Source: Meloidogyne chitwoodi
Taxonomy: Eukaryota > Nematoda > Chromadorea > Rhabditida > Meloidogynidae
Assembly (NCBI GenBank): GCA_015183035.1
Contig: JACZZP010000009.1
Span: forward strand, 806,001 to 870,000
Direction: 5' to 3'
DNA length: 64,000 nt
Part shown: positions 1-12,731 of the stretch, one piece after another
Layout: each line of letters opens with the position of its first letter
Position numbering within the stretch: position 1 is the stretch's first letter
Notes under the pieces: model-generated
Seen by the model: only the letters and a program-made list of their open reading frames with translations
Told to the model about the DNA's origin: nothing
Database searches by the model: none
Position numbers and translations under genes: made by a program

Positions 1-1281
1 ATTCTCTTCCTTTTTTTATTTTTTTAGAGTCTGTTGACCGAGAGAGGGCATTGAACATCTGTCAGTCAAAAAAAAAAATATATTTATTTATTTTCTAGAG
101 GTGAGAATAAATAAATATAAATATATTACTGGCATTGTTTTTGTTGGCACTGAACAACAATAAGAAAAAAAAATAAAACAAAAAAATAATAATGAGATAT
201 ATTTTATTTATTATAATGAGAAAATAAAGGAGAAAAGAATGTTATAAAAATGTTATTTTTATTTTTATTTGATGAATTAAAGGCAATAAATAAATAAATA
301 TATTTTAAATTTTAAAAAATACCCAAAGGAATTGGAAAAAAATTTAAAAAAAGAGAATAAAATAAAATAAATATTTAACACTTCTTAAAATCTTAAAATT
401 GATGAACTGTAAAATATAAATATAAATTAATTTTAATAAATAAATAAATAAAAGATTTTAATTTATTTATTTTTAAAGAAGTTGGAATTAAAAAAAATTA
501 AATTTTAGTTTTATGTTCAGAAAAGTATTTATTTTATTTATTTTTTAATTTATTTTTTAGTTTTCTTAGAGTTTATAATTTTTTAAAAATAAATAAATTA
601 ATACATATTTTTTTAAGAAATTATTATATATTTTTTAAAAAATATAACAATTAAAATATTTTATTACCAAAATAAAAAAGAATTTATTTAATTTTTACAA
701 CCTTTTCAAGGACATTTTCTCTGTTTGTTTTTTGGTTATTTTTAAAATATTTTTTATTTGAAAAAATAATTTTAAAATAATTAAATATTATTTGGGTCAT
801 CAGAGACAATTAATTAATATAATTAAAGAGAGATATAAATTAATTATTTTATTAATTTTAAATTAAATAAAATAAACAAAATATAATCTCCTCAAATTAT
901 TTAAAAATAGTAAAAAAATATTATTTAAATAATTTCCATTTTATTTTTAAAATTTCCTTTAAAAGTAATAAAAAATATTTAAACAAACTAAAGGTCAATA
1001 AAGAAGCGAAAAAACGATAAAAATAAAATAGCGGGAAAAGCCAAAAATATTTTAATAAAAAAGTCAGTCAAAAATGGCCGTAAAATCTGCGCAAATAAAA
1101 ATTAACACAAATAAACGCGCACAAATATTTTATTTAATTTTTATGTTCAAAAATTAAATTTTTAAATATTTTTTGGTATTATAAAAATATTTTAAAATTT
1201 AAAAAAAAAGAAATACTTTTATTTTCTTTTTAAAAAATAATATTTATTTAATTCTTTTATTAAATTATATTGTTTTTTATC

Positions 1282-1626
1282 GGTAAAGGACGATTCAGAG
1301 TAGCTCGTATAACTTTTTTTATTTTAAACCTTTTAAAATAATTTTTATGTCATTCGAAAGAGCTCGAAAAGTGAGTCTTTTCACTAATTAGACTGATCTA
1401 TCAGTTGATTTTTAAAAAAGTTATGTCTGAAAAACGCGAAAATCCCGCTTTTCTACTTTTATTTGAACTATAACTTTTTGTTGTATGATCTGATTTAATC
1501 GGTCCAATTGGTTAAATTAATCCGCTTATCGGATGCTTTCGATTAATAAAAGAATTATTCAGATCGGTTAAGAAATAAAAAAGTTATGGCCAAAAAACAA
1601 CCTGCTACTCTTAATCGTTCCCTACC
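1282..1626. mobile_element. MITE-like element with diverged terminal inverted repeats
   Basis: The left end reads GGTAAAGGACGATTCAGAG and the right end, reverse-complemented, reads GGTAGGGAACGATTAAGAG. The similarity continues inward through a shared ATAACTTTTTTATTT block, giving terminal inverted repeats of roughly 70 bp with several mismatches. The element is about 345 bp, has no coding capacity and is GC-richer than its surroundings. TTTTAT occurs beside both ends and may be a target-site duplication, though one extra base intervenes on the left. The superfamily is not clear. Confidence 0.6.
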
Positions 1627-2604
1627 TTTTATATATTATTTTAACGAAAATAGATTAAATTAGAAATATTTAAATATCTATAGTTTTCCCCTTCTTTAAT
1701 GATAAATTAAAATTAATAAAAATACAAAAAATAACAATAAAAATATAAAAAATATTTTAAAATGTTTTTAAATTTATAAAAGCAAAGAAAAATTAATTTC
1801 TTTAAAATTAAAAAATAAATAATTATAAATTTAGAAAATTAATATATTAGTTAATTTTAAGAGAAAATATAATAAATAATAAATTATAAAATAATTTTGG
1901 AATATTTTTTGGTCCTATTTAATTTTTACAAAATTTTACATTCTCTCATGTCCTTTCAGTAGCGCAAAATAAATAAATTAAAAATAAATTACTTTTTGTG
2001 TTCCTTTTTAACTGTTCTTTTGTTAAAAAAGAACAAAAAAAACCGTGTAAATTTTTTATTTAACTATTATTGAATTAATAAAATAGATTTTAATCTTTAA
2101 AAAAAAATTAAAAAAAACAAACCTTTATAATTATTATTATTTTGTTTATTATTTATTAATTCTTCTCTACTTTTTTGATAATAATCATCTTTTTTAATTA
2201 TTAATTTATTTTCTTTCAATTCTATCATTATTTTAATATTTTAAATATTTTTTCTAAAATTTAAAATTAAATTAAAATATCATCAAAATATTTTATTTAA
2301 TTAATTTTTTGTTTTTTGAGTATTTAGGGGAATTGAAGAAGATAATTTTAATTATTTTAAGTGACAGGCTTATTTAATTTAAATAAATAAATATTTTTAT
2401 TAAAAAAAATTAAATTATTAATTTGTAAAAAATTAAAAAAAATGTGTTTAAAAATAACTAAAATAAAAAGTCAAAAAATAAAAACTTTTACTTTTCATAT
2501 TTTTTGACTTTTTTAAAATTACCTATAGAGAAGAGAATAACGGGAAAAAGTCTTTAAATAAATTTTACATAAAAATAAATTTATTTTTCTTTTCCTTTTA
2601 TCAA

Positions 2605-2860
2605 ACAAACGAATTATTATTATTAACTTTTATTTTTTGGTAAAAAATAAGGAAAAAAAATAAAATTTATTTTGCCTAAAAATTAAAAAAAAATTTTATC
2701 TTTTTAAATTTTATAAAATAAAAAAAATTAACAAAAATAAGCGTAAAAATGAATAAAAAGATAAATAATAATTAAAAAAAAATTATTTATTTAGAGATTA
2801 TTGTTAAAATATTTTTTTAAATTTAAATTAATGTCCAAAAACCGAACTTGTGTAATTTAG
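2605..2860 (+). repeat. Diverged direct repeat, copy 1
   Basis: Shares ordered blocks with 8513-8725 in the same orientation: TATTAACTTTTATTTT, GGTAAAAAA, AAATTTTATAAAATAAAAA, TTTAGAGAT and, at the end, TTAATGTCCAAAAACC. The last block is too informative to be AT-rich coincidence. The copies flank the two genes between 3.1 and 8.0 kb. Confidence 0.5.
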
Positions 2861-3108
2861 GTAGAAAAATTCTTAAGGCGAAAAATGTTAAAAGATTTGT
2901 TATTAATAATTGTCACTTCCCTTATATTCTTCACTTACTATTTTTCTCGTTAGGCCATTGAATTATTCCTAATAAAAAGATCAAAAATAAATATTTACAC
3001 AATTTAAAAATACAATATACAATGAAATATAACAAGGAATATATCACAAATATTAATTAATTAATTAAATATATTTATACTTATATACTACTACTCTTAT
3101 AATAATAT

Positions 3109-5865
3109 TTATTTAGTAATATTATCTTCTTTTTCTTTCTTCTCATTAACTTCTTCTTTTTTCTTATTATTATTATTATCTTCACCAACAACTTTAGTAT
3201 CAGATATAATCAAATCTTCTGTTGTCTCATTCTTATCATCTTTATCAGTTGTTAATTTAGATTCAGTACTTGTAACCTCAGCAGCCTCTTCTTTTTGCTG
3301 TTCTCCAAAATCATAAGGAGCTGAAAATGTTGATACTTTATTATCTACTATTTTGGAAGATTTTGGTTCTTCTGGTTTGAGTAAAACTTCATCTTCCTCT
3401 GTAGTTTCTTTCTTATCATCTAAATCAATTATTTCTTTAGATATTGAAGCATTTGGAGAAGAAGAAGCAACAAAAGCAGATCCAACAACTTTTGATTTTA
3501 AAGTTTTACTTTCTTTTCCAATTTCTTTTTTCTTCTCTTTTTGATTTTCTTTTTCTTCATTTTCTTTTTTAATTTTCTTTTTAGTCTTCTTCTTCTTTTC
3601 AGATTTTTGTGTTTCTTTTGTTGATTCTATTTGTGTATTAATCATCCATTTGCTTCTCTCCTTTTTTGCTTCTGCTGAACGAATCTCTTCTGTCGTTCCT
3701 CCAGAACCTTCAGAATCTTCTTCTTGAATATTATTCTTCTTCTTTTTCTTCTTTTTAATTAAACAACATACACAGATGATAAAACTTAAAAAACTTAAAA
3801 AAGTAGATTATTAAAATTATTAAATAACTCACAAAATAACAAATATAATAACAATTCCACCAATAATAAAGTAATAATATAAAGGAAAGGCTTTTACTTT
3901 AGATGTTGTTTTAATTATTGTCCCATTTGTATTATTATTAGTTGAGGTAATTATTACTGTACTAGTTGTTCCTTCGGAGATTACAACAATAGAATTAGGC
4001 AATGTTATATTATTCACTTCTGTCATATTTGTTAAAGTCTCATTTGAAGAAATAGTAACATTTTGGTCAATACTTTTCTCCGTACTATTTTGAAAAGATG
4101 TTATTGATGTGTTATTTAATTTAGATGTTGTCTCTTTTGTGCCATTTAATGTAGACGAGTTTCCTATTATTTTTATTTATTTATTTTTAAATATTTTAAT
4201 TTTATTTAACCTTTTTTAGTATTTGAAGAAATGTTAACCGAAGGTTTGGCATTACTTGTAGAAGAATTTTTCAAAGTAGATGGAGAACTGTTTATTGAGG
4301 TTAATACAGTCGTATTATTTGCTGTGGGGACAGTTTTTGATGTTTTTGATGATGTAGTCGTTGTTGTAGATTTTGATGTTGTAGTTGTTTTATTTGTTGT
4401 TTTTGATGCATTCTTTGTTGTAGTCGTTGTTGGTGTAGTTGTTGTTGTAGATGTTGTGGATTTTGTTGTTGCTGGTGTAGTTGTAGATTTTGTTGTAGTA
4501 GATGTTTTCTTTGTTGAAGTAGTCGTTGTTGGTGTAGTTGTTGTAGTTGTAGATTTTGTAGTTGTTGTTGAAGTAGTCGTTGATGTTGTAGTAGTTGATG
4601 TAATCGTTGTTGGTGTAGTTGTAGATGTTGTAGTTGTTGTAGATGTTGTAGTTGTTGAAGGTGTTGTAGTTGTTGTGGATTTTGTTGTAGTTGTAGGTGT
4701 TGTAGTTGAAATACTAGTAGATTTTTCTTTTGGCAATTCTACATCATCCACAATTAGAAGTTTATATTTATTATCCTACATAAATACAAAATTCTTCTAA
4801 TTAATTTAAAATAAAAAACTCACAAAAACAACTGATATATTCTCGCATGGTTTGTTATGTATCTCAGGCCATCTACCCATCACATAACTATTTTTATCAC
4901 GAGCGCGAGATGCTGATCTTGGAAGAAGATGAAATGTTAACATCTTTTGATCTTTATATTTCTCTCCAACAATTTTCCACATCTTAGGTTTTATAATTGC
5001 GGAACCATTAATACATGCATAGTTATTCCCTTTGAATCTGTCCAATATATTTTTGTTTACAAAGTAACTCATAGATTTTGTAACATCAAAAAATTCTATT
5101 TTATTTTCTAATTCATACACACCGGTGCCAACTAAAATGAAATACTTGTCCTTTAAACTAAATGAAATATGTCTCAAATTAAATTAACTTACGCAAGTAA
5201 ATGTTAGCAGAAAATTTTTTATCCATATTTCCCCAGTAAACTTCCAGCGCTGTCCAAGGCATACAATCAGGCTTTTTAATTCCAGTCCAGTTTCCTTCTT
5301 TACTCATTGAATCCATGCATTTCGATTTATCCAGACAGGTTGCACTTTTTCCGTAGAGAGGTCCATTCTTTATCAAATTTAAATATTCATTGCTTAAACT
5401 GTATGCGAATGGAAGACTAAAAATATTAATTTTGACAATTTTAATATTTTTATTAAAACTTACATTTTATTAATAATATCTTCTCTTTTGGCCTCATTAC
5501 CCTTCATTATAACAAAAATCCATGTTGGCTTGAAATTCGATGTGGCTTTCATTTGTTAATAGATCTACAGTGCAACTCTCTTCAGACTGTTCGTCATACT
5601 TCAGTATTCTGAAAAGTGTAAATATTACTTTTAGTTATAGAAAAACGTACATATGACTTTCATTTACTGAAACAACACAAGAAGGAAGACGTCCCTTTTT
5701 GATATCACTTTCATTTGCAATCCTGGTTCCACTCGTTAAAGTAACTTCTTCATCCTTTAGAATGTGATTACCAAATCCGACATTCGCTTCTTGGCTTTCC
5801 GAGTTGAAGATTGGCAAAGAAATTGAGAAGCAAAACATTACAAAAATCCCTCCAGTCGTAAACAT
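3109..5865 (-). CDS. Secreted-domain/mucin-stalk single-pass membrane protein (unrecognised family)
   Basis: The translation opens with a hydrophobic signal peptide (MFTTGGIFVMFCFSISLPIF) whose ATG is at 5865. Exons to about 4820 encode a Cys-containing extracellular domain (Cys in segments near GKSATCLDKSKCMD, KPDCMPW and KPCENIS). Next comes a Thr/Ser-rich stalk of about 170 residues (4206-4740) in TTTTPTTTT/STTTK units, probably O-glycosylated. The exon at 3829-4026 gives a transmembrane segment (YYYFIIGGIVIIFVIL). The following exons encode a Lys/Glu-rich cytoplasmic tail that begins with a CVCCLIKKKK stop-transfer and ends at 3109. Around 5515-5560 the reading frame closes unless a 40-nt intron is removed between ESCT and PTWIF. 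I take it to be a cell-surface or cuticle/gland glycoprotein; no family was recognised. An alternative is that the 5.5-kb region carries a frameshift and the gene is partly broken. Confidence 0.6.
4206..4740 (-). repeat. Thr-rich coding minisatellite (mucin stalk)
   Basis: Imperfect tandem ACA/ACT/ACC codon runs encode blocks of four to six threonines separated by P, S, K or A. On the plus strand they appear as GTTGTAGTTGTAGAT-like repeats. Repeat number in such tracts is commonly unstable. Confidence 0.75.
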
Positions 5866-6132
5866 GAAGTCGAAGAATATTGTGGCACAGATTTATTTGA
5901 TATTTAAAATATATATATGAGAATATTACAGCATTTATTCACCTTTTATAGTATTCTAATTCATCTAGCAATTTTAATGACCTCAACTTTTCCAATAATT
6001 TTTAATATAAATAGAAGTGTTAAAATCGTAAATGATAACTTCTTTGATACAAAAGTAATATTTTGTTTTCCAATATCTCACAAACAAAATAGTTGTCTTA
6101 ATTCACATTACATGTTTACACTAACATTAATT

Positions 6133-6314
6133 AGAGATGAAAAAAAAAATATAAAAAATAAGTTTGCAAAATTTTAAAAAATTAGAATAGAGATGAAAAA
6201 AAAAATATAAAAAATAAGTTTGCAAAATTTTAAAAAATTAGAATAGAGATGAAAAAAAAAATATAAAAAATAAGTTTGCAAAATTTTAAAAAATTAGAAT
6301 AGAGATGAAAAAAA
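6133..6314 (+). repeat. 56-bp tandem repeat, three full copies plus a partial
   Basis: The segment starting AGAGATGAAAAAAAAAATAT repeats at 6133, 6189 and 6245 with an exact 56-bp period, and a fourth copy starting at 6301 decays after about 14 bases. The three full copies look nearly identical, implying recent expansion. The array lies between the membrane-protein gene and the 7.0-kb gene. A short open frame that runs into the first copy is judged non-coding. Confidence 0.9.
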
Positions 6315-7016
6315 ACCCCAAATAAATCCAAAATATTAACTTTAATGTTTCAATTAATAGAGAAGAAACAAAAAATTATATCCCAATAAAACAAAAAAAC
6401 TACTTTTTAAAAAACTAAATAATTTAAAAAATTAAAATAAATGACAAATATTTTTTATTTTTATTAAAATTCTGACTAATATTTAGTATTATTTTAGTAT
6501 ATACATATTAAAAAAACAAACAAAGAGGAAGAAGTCTTAAAATTGTTAAACAAACATAAAAAAGAATATAATTATAGCATATTCCTTTTTTGACAATTCC
6601 AAAAAATAGCTTAGCTGAAAATATTAAAATAAAACCTACAAAATATTCAGTAATTGATTTCTAAACAAAAATAGCAAGCATAAAAATGAGAAAAAGGTAT
6701 GAAATATACAATAAAATAAAAAATTTAATTAAAAATAATTTTTATTAGATAAGCTCTTAAATCTATTAAATTATATTAATATGTGTTATTAATTATTAAT
6801 AATTACAAAATATCAATAATTTTGCTTTTTTAAATATTTTTTTTTAAAATTAACTTCTTAAAATAAGCTTCATTTTTTTTTAAACTTAATATAAAAGCTA
6901 GGTTAATTTTAAAACTTTCATATATTATTTATTATTGGTTTATCAAATTTTATATTGGTTTAATTAAATATTGTTTATCAAACAACTATTATTCAATTTA
7001 ATACAAATTTTTCAAG

Positions 7017-7974
7017 ATGTCAGCTGAAGAAGTTTTTTTGCCTTTCTCTAAAAATATTTTTTATATTTTTAAGTTTGCAAGAATTGATCAATTAGATGGA
7101 GAAGGTGTTAATAATATTTATTTGGAAACGATCCATGAAGTTCATTCTAATGAACACAGTCTTCGTAACCATCGTTTGAGAGCAGCGTATACATGTTCTA
7201 AACAGTTATTGCATTTAAGCAAAGGCGCTCGTACTCCAAAAATAGAAGAAGGAATGGAATTTCTTAAACAAGTTGGAGAAGAAGGAATTGTAATTCTGTT
7301 ACTAAAGTTTGCAAATATAATATTTATCTTTTTAAGTTAATTAATTTTATTTAGAAGCAAATTTCTTGGTTGGCAATGCAGTGAGAGTACTAATAAATAT
7401 AAAAATGCTCAACGCGGACTTGAAATATATGTGAGAAATTTAAATTTTTATATTTAATATAATTTTAATTTTTTAGAAATTACTGCTTAAGATGGAACTA
7501 AATAATCGAGACAATCGTGATGTGATATTTGTTAGAGCTGTTATGACATATTATGATGCTGGATTTGGAAGGGTGGAAAAATTTATTGCTTCTACGTTAC
7601 CCTTAAAAGTCGGTCCTCTTATTAAGAGATCTACATATAATGCTGCTCTTGATTGTTTCAACAGGGTAATTTATTTCACAATTTTTTAAAAATTTAATTT
7701 AACATTTTAGTGTGAACAATCAGTTGAAGTGGTCTACTATAAAATGAAGTATTTTTAACTTTTTATTATAAATATGTATATAAACTTTTTAGCTGTTTCA
7801 TAAAGATGAAAAACAAAGAACGTGCTGAACGTCTTCATACAAAAATTACTGAAAGGATGGACGCAAGTAATTTATATGAAAGGGTTAATAAAAAAGTTTA
7901 ATTACATAAAATTTAATTTTTTAATTTTATAGGAACTCATAGCAAAAGCCAATCGTGATTTTAATAACATGTGA
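7017..7974 (+). CDS. Unrecognised small multi-exon protein
   Basis: Starts at ATG 7017 (MSAEE...). A consistent spliced reading exists over about six exons. Exon 1 runs through ARIDQLDGEGVNNIYLETIH and EEGMEFLKQVGEEG. An exon at about 7353-7431 reads SKFLGWQCSESTNKYKNAQR. The main exon at about 7477-7664 contains RDVIFVRAVMTYYDAGFG. Short exons follow (CEQSVEVVYYKMK; ERAERLHTKITERMDAS; ELIAKANRDFNNM) with a stop at 7974. Introns are 45-70 bp with TTTTAG-type acceptors. The codon use is less A/T-biased than the flanks, which supports real coding. No signal peptide or membrane span is convincing once the probable first intron inside the F/I-rich stretch is considered. The composition is mixed helical and charged. 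I do not recognise the family. Confidence 0.55.
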
Positions 7975-8264
7975 AATGATTTTTCGTATTCTTGGCGTTT
8001 TGTTGTAATAGGTATTTTTTAGTATTCTTTTGTATCTCTGTGCAATTGTGTTATTGTCCAAGCGCCTTCTTTTTTTATATAAATATATATAATAAGTATG
8101 TATAATTTTTTAACATAGTATGATTTTTTGTTAATAAATTTATTTGTTTGATTATAATGTTTATTTAACTAACATAAGTAATTATTAGGTTTTATTTCTA
8201 ATTTAAAAAAATAAATTGATAAAACTAAAATTCATAGTTTAAAAATACCTCTCGCGGGACCAAC

Positions 8265-8460
8265 TCTGTACCTTTATTCACAAAAAAGTTGTGGTCCAAA
8301 AACCACAGCCACCACCCTTTTTCTCTTGAAAAAAACATGTTTTTTGACATTATTTATACATTGTTCGCTTTTTTCATTAAACGTTTATATACATTCGATA
8401 GCCCTTTCAAAAAGCTATCGAAAGGATATACATTTACCCACAAAAAAAATAAAAATTTAT
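8265..8460. repeat. Hairpin-bearing GC-richer island, possible decayed element
   Basis: Contains two short inverted repeats: TGTGGTCCAAAAACCACA near 8290-8310, and CGATAGC...GCTATCG near 8397-8421. GC is clearly higher than in the flanking DNA. No terminal repeats or target duplication were seen, so a decayed MITE is only a guess. Confidence 0.3.
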
Positions 8461-8512
8461 AAAGTTATTTGAAAAAAACTAAAAAAACACCCTATAAATT
8501 AATTCTTTAATT

Positions 8513-8725
8513 TTTCATATTATTAACTTTTATTTTGGTAAAAAAATAAATAAAGTTTTGACTAAAGAAATATTATTATTATTTTTTAAAATTTTATAAA
8601 ATAAAAATAGTATAAAAAACGAAGAGATCAATAAAATAAAAAAATGATTAGAGAATTGAAATAAACAATTATTTTAATAAATATTTAGAGATGGTTAAAA
8701 ATTAAATTTAATGTCCAAAAACCCT
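8513..8725 (+). repeat. Diverged direct repeat, copy 2
   Basis: Partner of the repeat at 2605-2860, with the same ordered blocks ending in TTAATGTCCAAAAACC. It sits just downstream of the cha-1 stop codon (the gene runs leftward). Confidence 0.5.
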
Positions 8726-8769
8726 TCTAAAAATGTTTAAATATATTTTTTTTAATATCTTAATAAAAA

Positions 8770-11700
8770 TTAATTTTCAAATAATTCACGCATTTCTTTA
8801 AGAGATTCAATTAATTTTAAATAAAAAGAATATCCATTAGTTCTTTTATTTGATATCCATGTTGAAATTGCAAAACTTAAAAATAAATAAATAAATTTAA
8901 ATAAATTAATTAAAATTTAAATAAACATAAGAGAATTAGGTTGTATATTATAAGCACATCCATAGCCATCATTAACTACTGGACCATAATAAAGATAACA
9001 ATCATTAAATTCTGGTGATGTTGTTACCTTTTTTATAAATAAAATTAAATTTAAATAAATTAAATTTAAATATTTACTTGACTAGTTGATAAAGGAAAAC
9101 GCATCATTTCCTTCCACATTTGATCTTTAAATATTTTTGGAATATTTTCTAAACCAAATTCTTCTCTACAAAGTATTTGTAAAGCACAAAGATGATTGTC
9201 TATTCCATTACCATTTAAATTCTTTTTTAAAATTAATTTAATTAAATTATTTTTAAAATAATTAAATTACTTCTTTAGTTATTAAAACTTGTTTATCTAA
9301 AGCCAATTTTAATAATATTTTTTTTATTTTCTAAAAAATAAAATTAATTAATAAAATAAATAAATTACTTTATCTTCATTAGGATTATTCATTGATTTAA
9401 CCCAATTTAATACTTCTGGTGTTGCTGCACGAATATTATCAACACGACCAAGTCTTTTTTTTTTAATTTAAAAATTAAATTAATTTTGTTTTATTTAAAA
9501 AATAATTATTTTAATTTTTAATAGGTCTCGAACCTTTGTATTCATTCCATTTTATTTAAATTAAAAAAACAATTATAGGCTGGGTAACATTTACTAAAAT
9601 ATATTTTTATTTTTATAAATTCAATAAAATAACTAAATAATTATTTTTTCTCATTTATCAATTAAAATATTATATTTTTTTATTTAATTACCTAAATCGT
9701 CTCATTGTAGCAGATTCATAACTATTAACTAAATAGCCATGTAATCTATTTATTTAATTAAATAATTATTTTAAAAATATTAAAAAATACTTAAAATGTG
9801 CCAATTGCATACATAATTGCATAAAACCATCAGGACTAACTTTCCAATTTTTTATTGAAATTTTTCCAAATTCTTTAAATTGTAATAAATTTAATTGAAG
9901 ATTATTTGTTAAACTAAATTAATTAATTTATTTATTAAAATTATATATTTTTTTTAATTTTAAAATATAATTTACAAAATTTTAAAAAATTAATAGGTAA
10001 CTAATAAATTTTATTTTAATGACATTTTGCCCAATTAATTTATTTAAAAAAATAATTAAATTAAACCTTTCAAATTGATCAATTTGTTCTTCAAGTAATA
10101 ATTTAGCTTTTTCACTAATTATCCAACTTAAAGGTTTTGGTTCAATTATTGACAAATTATTATTATTAAAATTAAAATATTCTTCTTCTTTTTTCTAAAA
10201 AATTATTTAAATTTATTTAATTAAAATATTACTTGTTTAAATAAATTAAAATTATAATTAGCATATCTCATAGCTTCTTCAGTCATTTTAATATGTACAA
10301 TACCCTCAGCAATACTATGCTCTATACATACACCACAACAACCATTTTTTGATATTATTAACTTTAAATTTAAAATAAATCTAAAAACATTTTCTAATTT
10401 AAAGAATTAATAAATTAAAATATTATTTTTTTAATTAAGTTAAAAATATTTAAAAAGGAGGAAAGATTCAAAATAATATTTTAGCTTTATTTTTATTTTT
10501 TAAATAAATTAATTTAAAATAATTTAATTAACTTGAATAGTAGAATCAAACCATCTATTAAGTCCATTATTATAAGGACCAAATCCATTGAGTATTTGAA
10601 TTCCATCTTTTTCTAATTTATTTAAATTAATATAATTATTATTTATTATTTCATTATTATCATCATCCAAACATAAAACAAAAATTGAAGAACGAATCAT
10701 TTCAAGAGAATTCTGATTTATTTTTTCTTAAATAAATATTTAATAATAAATTTTAAATAAATAATTTGTTAAAAAATATATTTATTTTAAAAAATTATAT
10801 TTTAAATTTAATTTTTAGTTTCCAAATCTTGTAAAATTAAAATTAATTTTATTCCTTAAAATATTACATAATAAATTAAAATTAATTTTTAGAATGTTTA
10901 AATAAATAAACATTCTTACAAAAATATATAAAAACTATATGCCATTTACTACATTTTTCTCTTTTTTTTAATAAATTTAAGTAAAAAACAAATTAATTTA
11001 ATATATATTAAACAAATAAATAATATATTTTTAATAAATTTATTTTTTAAATAAATTTATTTATTTATTTTAATTAATTAATTAAAAATAACCTTTTTTC
11101 ATTTCTTCCCAAAATTTTGCTGATTTATTTCTTTCTCCAGTACCAGAACCTCCTAAAGGAATAATATTTTTAATATTTCTATTTTTAGCCATTTTAATAA
11201 TTTTATTTAATTGTTCAAATATTTGTATATAATTTAATAAAATTCCTTCAATTGAATTAATAAATAATAAAAAAGTTTGATTTTTATATAAAATTAAAAT
11301 ATGTTCCAAATTATTATTATTATTATTTTGTTGTTTTTTATTAATTCTACGATCAATTAAAATATCTTCATTAATTGCTGGTTCTCTATAGAAATTTAAT
11401 ACTCTTTCTAAAAAATAAAAATTAATTAAAAATTAATTAATAATTTATTTTATTTAAATTAATTTAAAAGGAAGGCTAGTTAATTCAACTAATTTAATTA
11501 AAATATATACAACAAACAACTCTATAATTAATATATATTTTGCCATTTGTTAATTCTTAATAAATCTTTATTTTAAAATTTAATTGTCATTTTTTAATTT
11601 TTATTTTAAATTTAAATGTCAATCCGAAAATGACCGGCCAAAGTTCCCAGTTAACTGTATGGGTGAGAAAAATACACTGCTTATAGTATTAAAGTTGCAA

Positions 11701-12731
11701 AAACGTTTATAAAAATTAATTAATTATAAAAGGCCCTTAAAAAGAAATGAGATTAGTCCTTGAGATATATATTTTTGGATAAGTATTTTTAAACACTTAA
11801 AAAGATTAAATTGATAGGTCTGTGTGAAAGAATTAATTTTAATAAAATATTTAAGTTTCTTAAATTTTATAATAATCACATAATTAATAAATAAATATTT
11901 AATTAAATTAATTAAATTAACCATATTGGTCCATACACATAGGAATAGATTGACTATTAATAAAACGATCAGGTACAGTTTCTAAAGGAATTTGTTTTCT
12001 AAAAAATAATTTAAAAATTTAATTTAATTAAAAAACTTTTCAATTTTATCTTTAAAATCTAAAAATCCTTTAATTAATAATGAAGCATAACTAAAAAATA
12101 AATAAATAAATTAATTAATTATTTAATAAAAACAAACATAATTTGTTCTTTTTCATTTTTAAAATTACAATGAGGAAAAATATAAGCTGGATTAAAATTA
12201 ATAGGAAGAGCAAGTCTTTGACTAAGATACATTTCTTTTAACCAAAATTTATTAATCTTTTTAAATTAAATTAATTTATATTTAAATTTATTTTTAATAT
12301 TTTTATATTTAAATTTAAATTTTAAAAATAATTTAATTAATTTTAATTTTATTTAATTTTAATTAAATTTATACCCAATTATCTTCTTTATTATATATTT
12401 CTTTTAATTTTTCTTGTAATTTTTGTCCATAATTTTCTTCAAATTCTTTAACATATTTAATTGTTTTATTTAAATCTAAATTATAAGTTTGAGCCAAAAC
12501 AGAAGAATATTCCAAATAACGAATTAATGTATTTTTTAAATTTGGTATTGGTGCTTTTGGTAATAAATACTTTTTTAAATTAAATTTATTTTAATTAAAT
12601 TTAATTTTAAAATTAAATACTTGTTTCCATTTATCACTAATATTTTCTTCTTCTTCTTCTTCTGGAATTATTTTTTGTAATTTAATATTATTATTATTAT
12701 TAATTGTTGTTATTGTTTTTATATTTTCCAT
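8770..12731 (-). CDS. cha-1: Choline O-acetyltransferase
   Basis: Transfers acetyl from acetyl-CoA to choline, making acetylcholine in the cytoplasm of cholinergic neurons. The spliced translation starts [11 protein letters not shown] at 12731 and follows the choline/carnitine acyltransferase fold. In order it shows [19 protein letters not shown] (family N-terminal signature), [27 protein letters not shown], the catalytic-His segment [13 protein letters not shown] (about 10.3 kb), [79 protein letters not shown] and a C-terminal [12 protein letters not shown]. The YGPVV...GYGCAYN and STSQV blocks favour ChAT over carnitine acetyltransferase. About 13 or more short introns interrupt it. It lies 825 bp downstream of unc-17 on the same strand, the cholinergic-locus arrangement of C. 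elegans, where the two share a first non-coding exon. The exact N-terminus is uncertain, since an upstream exon could supply it. Confidence 0.9.

Larger units (their letters stand above)
1..3108. other. Gene-poor AT-rich intergenic region
   Basis: No supportable gene was found. The stretch is mostly A/T homopolymer runs and AT-rich low complexity. It contains the inverted-repeat element at 1282-1626 and one copy of a diverged direct repeat at about 2605-2860. It lies downstream of the membrane-protein gene on the minus strand, so part may be its 3' flank. Confidence 0.6.

Noticed and set aside
4231..4800. 189-codon Val-rich plus-strand frame
   Set aside because: Antisense shadow of the Thr-rich mucin stalk; ACA/ACT repeats read as GTT/GTA on the other strand.
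5917..6177. 86-codon plus-strand frame upstream of the membrane-protein gene
   Set aside because: Ends inside the 56-bp tandem array, has no family resemblance and lies in the promoter region of a minus-strand gene.
11620..11710. GC-richer patch inside a cha-1 intron as a possible exon or element
   Set aside because: No open frame that fits ChAT, no inverted ends and no plausible splice borders.
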